A DNA stretch of 64,000 nt from Nemania diffusa (lineage: Eukaryota; Ascomycota; Sordariomycetes; Xylariales; Xylariaceae), in assembly GCA_038501195.1 (NCBI GenBank), contig JBBPUQ010000007.1:4466173-4530172 (forward strand), written 5' to 3'. This document shows, piece after piece, positions 62,380 through 64,000 of the stretch. Each line of letters opens with the position of its first letter. Position 1 is the first letter of the stretch. The position numbers were made by a program, and so were the translations under genes. Below the pieces are notes generated by a model. The model was not told the origin of the DNA. It saw nothing but the letters and a program-made list of their open reading frames with translations, and searched no databases.

Positions 62380-63893
62380 AGCCGTTAAAAATCAACAGCT
62401 ATAAAATGTAACTATAAAATATAGCATTTGTAATAAAAGCTATAATTAAGCAGCAATATTTACAACAGTGTAAAAAATAACAAAGTATATAATTAGCTTT
62501 TGTAGTTTTAAAAAGCTTAAAAAATATATTCTATATTTATAAGCTGCTTAAAAATAAATATACTAGTTTAAAAACAATAAAAAGTTTATATAAAATTAAA
62601 GTTTAATATAAATAGCTCAAATTATAACATATTAAATAAAAGCTAGTTTTTGTTTAATGTTTAAAAGTACTGTTTATAAATATTATAAGCTTTTAATTAA
62701 TATAACAGAAAAAGCTTTTTAGCAAATTTTTTTACTATATTTAATAAATTTATATTTTAAAATAGATTTTGCAAATATAAATATGTTATAAACTTTTTAA
62801 ATATATAGTTAATTGTTTGTTTTATATAAATTAAACATTTTAATTTATAAAACAATATAAATAATAAAACTAAAGTGTTAACTTAGTTTTTAAACTTAGT
62901 AATATATAATATATTATAGAACTTAAAATCTATTTAAATTGTTTTAAAGTTTAGCAAATCAAAATTAATAATTAATAAATATTTGCAGTAAAAGTTACAA
63001 ATCGTTTTTTTTAAAATATTACTTGCAATAATATTTTTTATGTTATATTTTTACAAAATAATAATTGAACTAATAAAATAATACAATTTATACTTGTTAT
63101 ATAATTGTTTTAAATGTTTTTAAAACTTAGTAGTATATTTGTATAATATATAATATTATAAATAAATTTAGCGCTTTTATATATAAGTTTAAACTTTGAT
63201 TTATAATATGTTAGCTTTTATTTATGTTTAAATAAACAATATAAAATATTAGTTTATAACAATATATAAGTAGAAATATTTAAGCGCTAATAATATATAG
63301 TTATTAATAAATAAAAACTATATATTAAAAAACAAATAAATAATATATTGCTTAAAAATAAGCAGTATATTTAAAAAAAGCAAATATATATAATTAAATC
63401 TATTAGTATTATAAATATTAAATTATATATTATATATTATATAAAATATAGCGGACTAAAAAATATAATATAAATTTTATAACAGTATAATATAAAAAAA
63501 AAAAATATAAAACAAATAAAATATATACTTTAAAAATGTTTTTAAAAACTAAAGTTAAATAATATAACTATTAATATTGTAATTTTTTTTAATTAAAAGT
63601 TATATTTACAATATAAAAAAAAAGTTTTTAATTAATTAAAACAAAAGTTTAAACTTGTTATAATTTAATAATAAATGTTAAAACAGTATTTTTTAATATA
63701 TTAACTTTTTTTAAAATACTGTTTTATTTATTAAATTGTTGTTTGCTAAAATATTATTAAATATAATTAAATTATTATTAGTAATATATTTAGCTAACTA
63801 AAATAAAATATTGCTTTTTTTATATTTATTACTATTTAATATAGCTATTAATACTACTTTTAATATATATTTAGTAAAAGTATATAAAAAAAG
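62380..63893. other. Subtelomeric AT-rich DNA between the 15-kb unit and the telomere
   Basis: About 1.5 kb with no copy elsewhere in the window that I could find. It starts AGCCGTTAAAAATCAACAGC and keeps moderate C/G. No frame above 60 codons. A hairpin lies near its right end. Confidence 0.65.
63680..63725. repeat. Subtelomeric hairpin
   Basis: The arms AAAACAGTATTTTTTAA (63680) and TTAAAATACTGTTTT (63711-63725) are about 170 bp before the telomere. Outer bases AATAAAT / ATTTATT extend the pairing with a small bulge. It is unrelated in sequence to the hairpins of the 15-kb unit. Confidence 0.7.
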
Positions 63894-64000
63894 TTAGGGT
63901 TAGGGTTAGGGTTAGGGTTAGGGTTAGGGTTAGGGTTAGGGTTAGGGTTAGGGTTAGGGTTAGGGTTAGGGTTAGGGTTAGGGTTAGGGTTAGGGTTAGG
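63894..64000 (+). repeat. Telomere, (TTAGGG)n
   Basis: An uninterrupted TTAGGG array of 107 bases (about 17.8 units) runs to the last base of the window, with the G-rich strand reading 5' to 3' toward the end. This orientation marks the right-hand end of a chromosome. I saw no variant unit. The change from AT-rich DNA is abrupt: the preceding bases are a short A-rich run ending in AAG. TTAGGG is the repeat of most filamentous fungi and of animals, so by itself it does not fix the host group. The true telomere may continue beyond the window. Confidence 0.98.

Noticed and set aside
63894..64000. Internal telomere repeat
   Set aside because: The array is uninterrupted, in the outward orientation, and reaches the last base, so a true chromosome end is more likely.

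Overview
This window is the right-hand end of a linear chromosome. The last 107 bases are an uninterrupted TTAGGG array (63894-64000), and everything before it is extremely AT-rich, by eye about 85-90 % A+T. I found no intact protein-coding gene and no rRNA, tRNA or CRISPR array. In 64 kb, only seven reading frames exceed about 60 codons. None of them begins with ATG (six start at TTG, one at GTG), and several are plainly satellite DNA. Repeat copies differ almost only by C/T and G/A exchanges, and glutamine codons of one copy are stop codons in the other. A TTAGGG telomere plus repeats eroded by C-to-T change is what repeat-induced point mutation (RIP) leaves in filamentous ascomycetes (Pezizomycotina). 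That is my best guess for the host, from inference and not from any marker gene.

Layout. 1-7303: AT-rich desert with a 10-bp minisatellite and a three-copy ~200-bp repeat. 7304-9612: a truncated left end of the 15-kb unit described below, interrupted by a 975-bp repeat present as two complete tandem copies plus a fragment. 9613-10808: AT-rich DNA around a GC-richer island (10150-10500) and a palindromic array. 10925-17300: an array of decayed ~2-kb units with 265-bp hairpin repeats, AT minisatellites and a 40-bp x 6 satellite. 17300-29590: desert carrying several minisatellites, three of which have codon-multiple periods (15, 60 and 33/24 bp). 29594-30018: a 76-bp repeat block and flank that escaped most of the mutation. 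30019-31952: a 173-bp satellite, about 11 units, that abuts the next element.

31953-62379 holds two head-to-tail copies of a ~15.2-kb unit (15324 and 15103 bp), about 95 % identical in the stretches I aligned by eye. Each copy starts with two short palindromes and a CCCTAA motif, followed by a 62-bp variable-number repeat. Each then carries at least twelve related hairpins and several decayed reading frames: plus-strand in the left 6 kb, minus-strand further right. Some frames run into a hairpin at their 3' end. The best frame (52327-53298, with its counterpart at 37189-38161) ends in a Lys/Ala-rich tail and shows the Gln-to-stop change directly. I could not assign any of them to a protein family. 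62380-63893 is 1.5 kb of ordinary AT-rich subtelomere.

How the parts fit. The picture is a gene-poor, heterochromatin-like chromosome end built from repeats that were duplicated and then mutated. The 15-kb unit was probably once a multi-gene mobile or subtelomeric element. The surviving C bases are mostly preceded by A or G, while T-C and C-C are strongly depleted. Paired copies show the same 5' preference (for example CCC became CTT after A), which the textbook CpA rule for RIP does not explain. Identity percentages and base-context statements are hand-read estimates.
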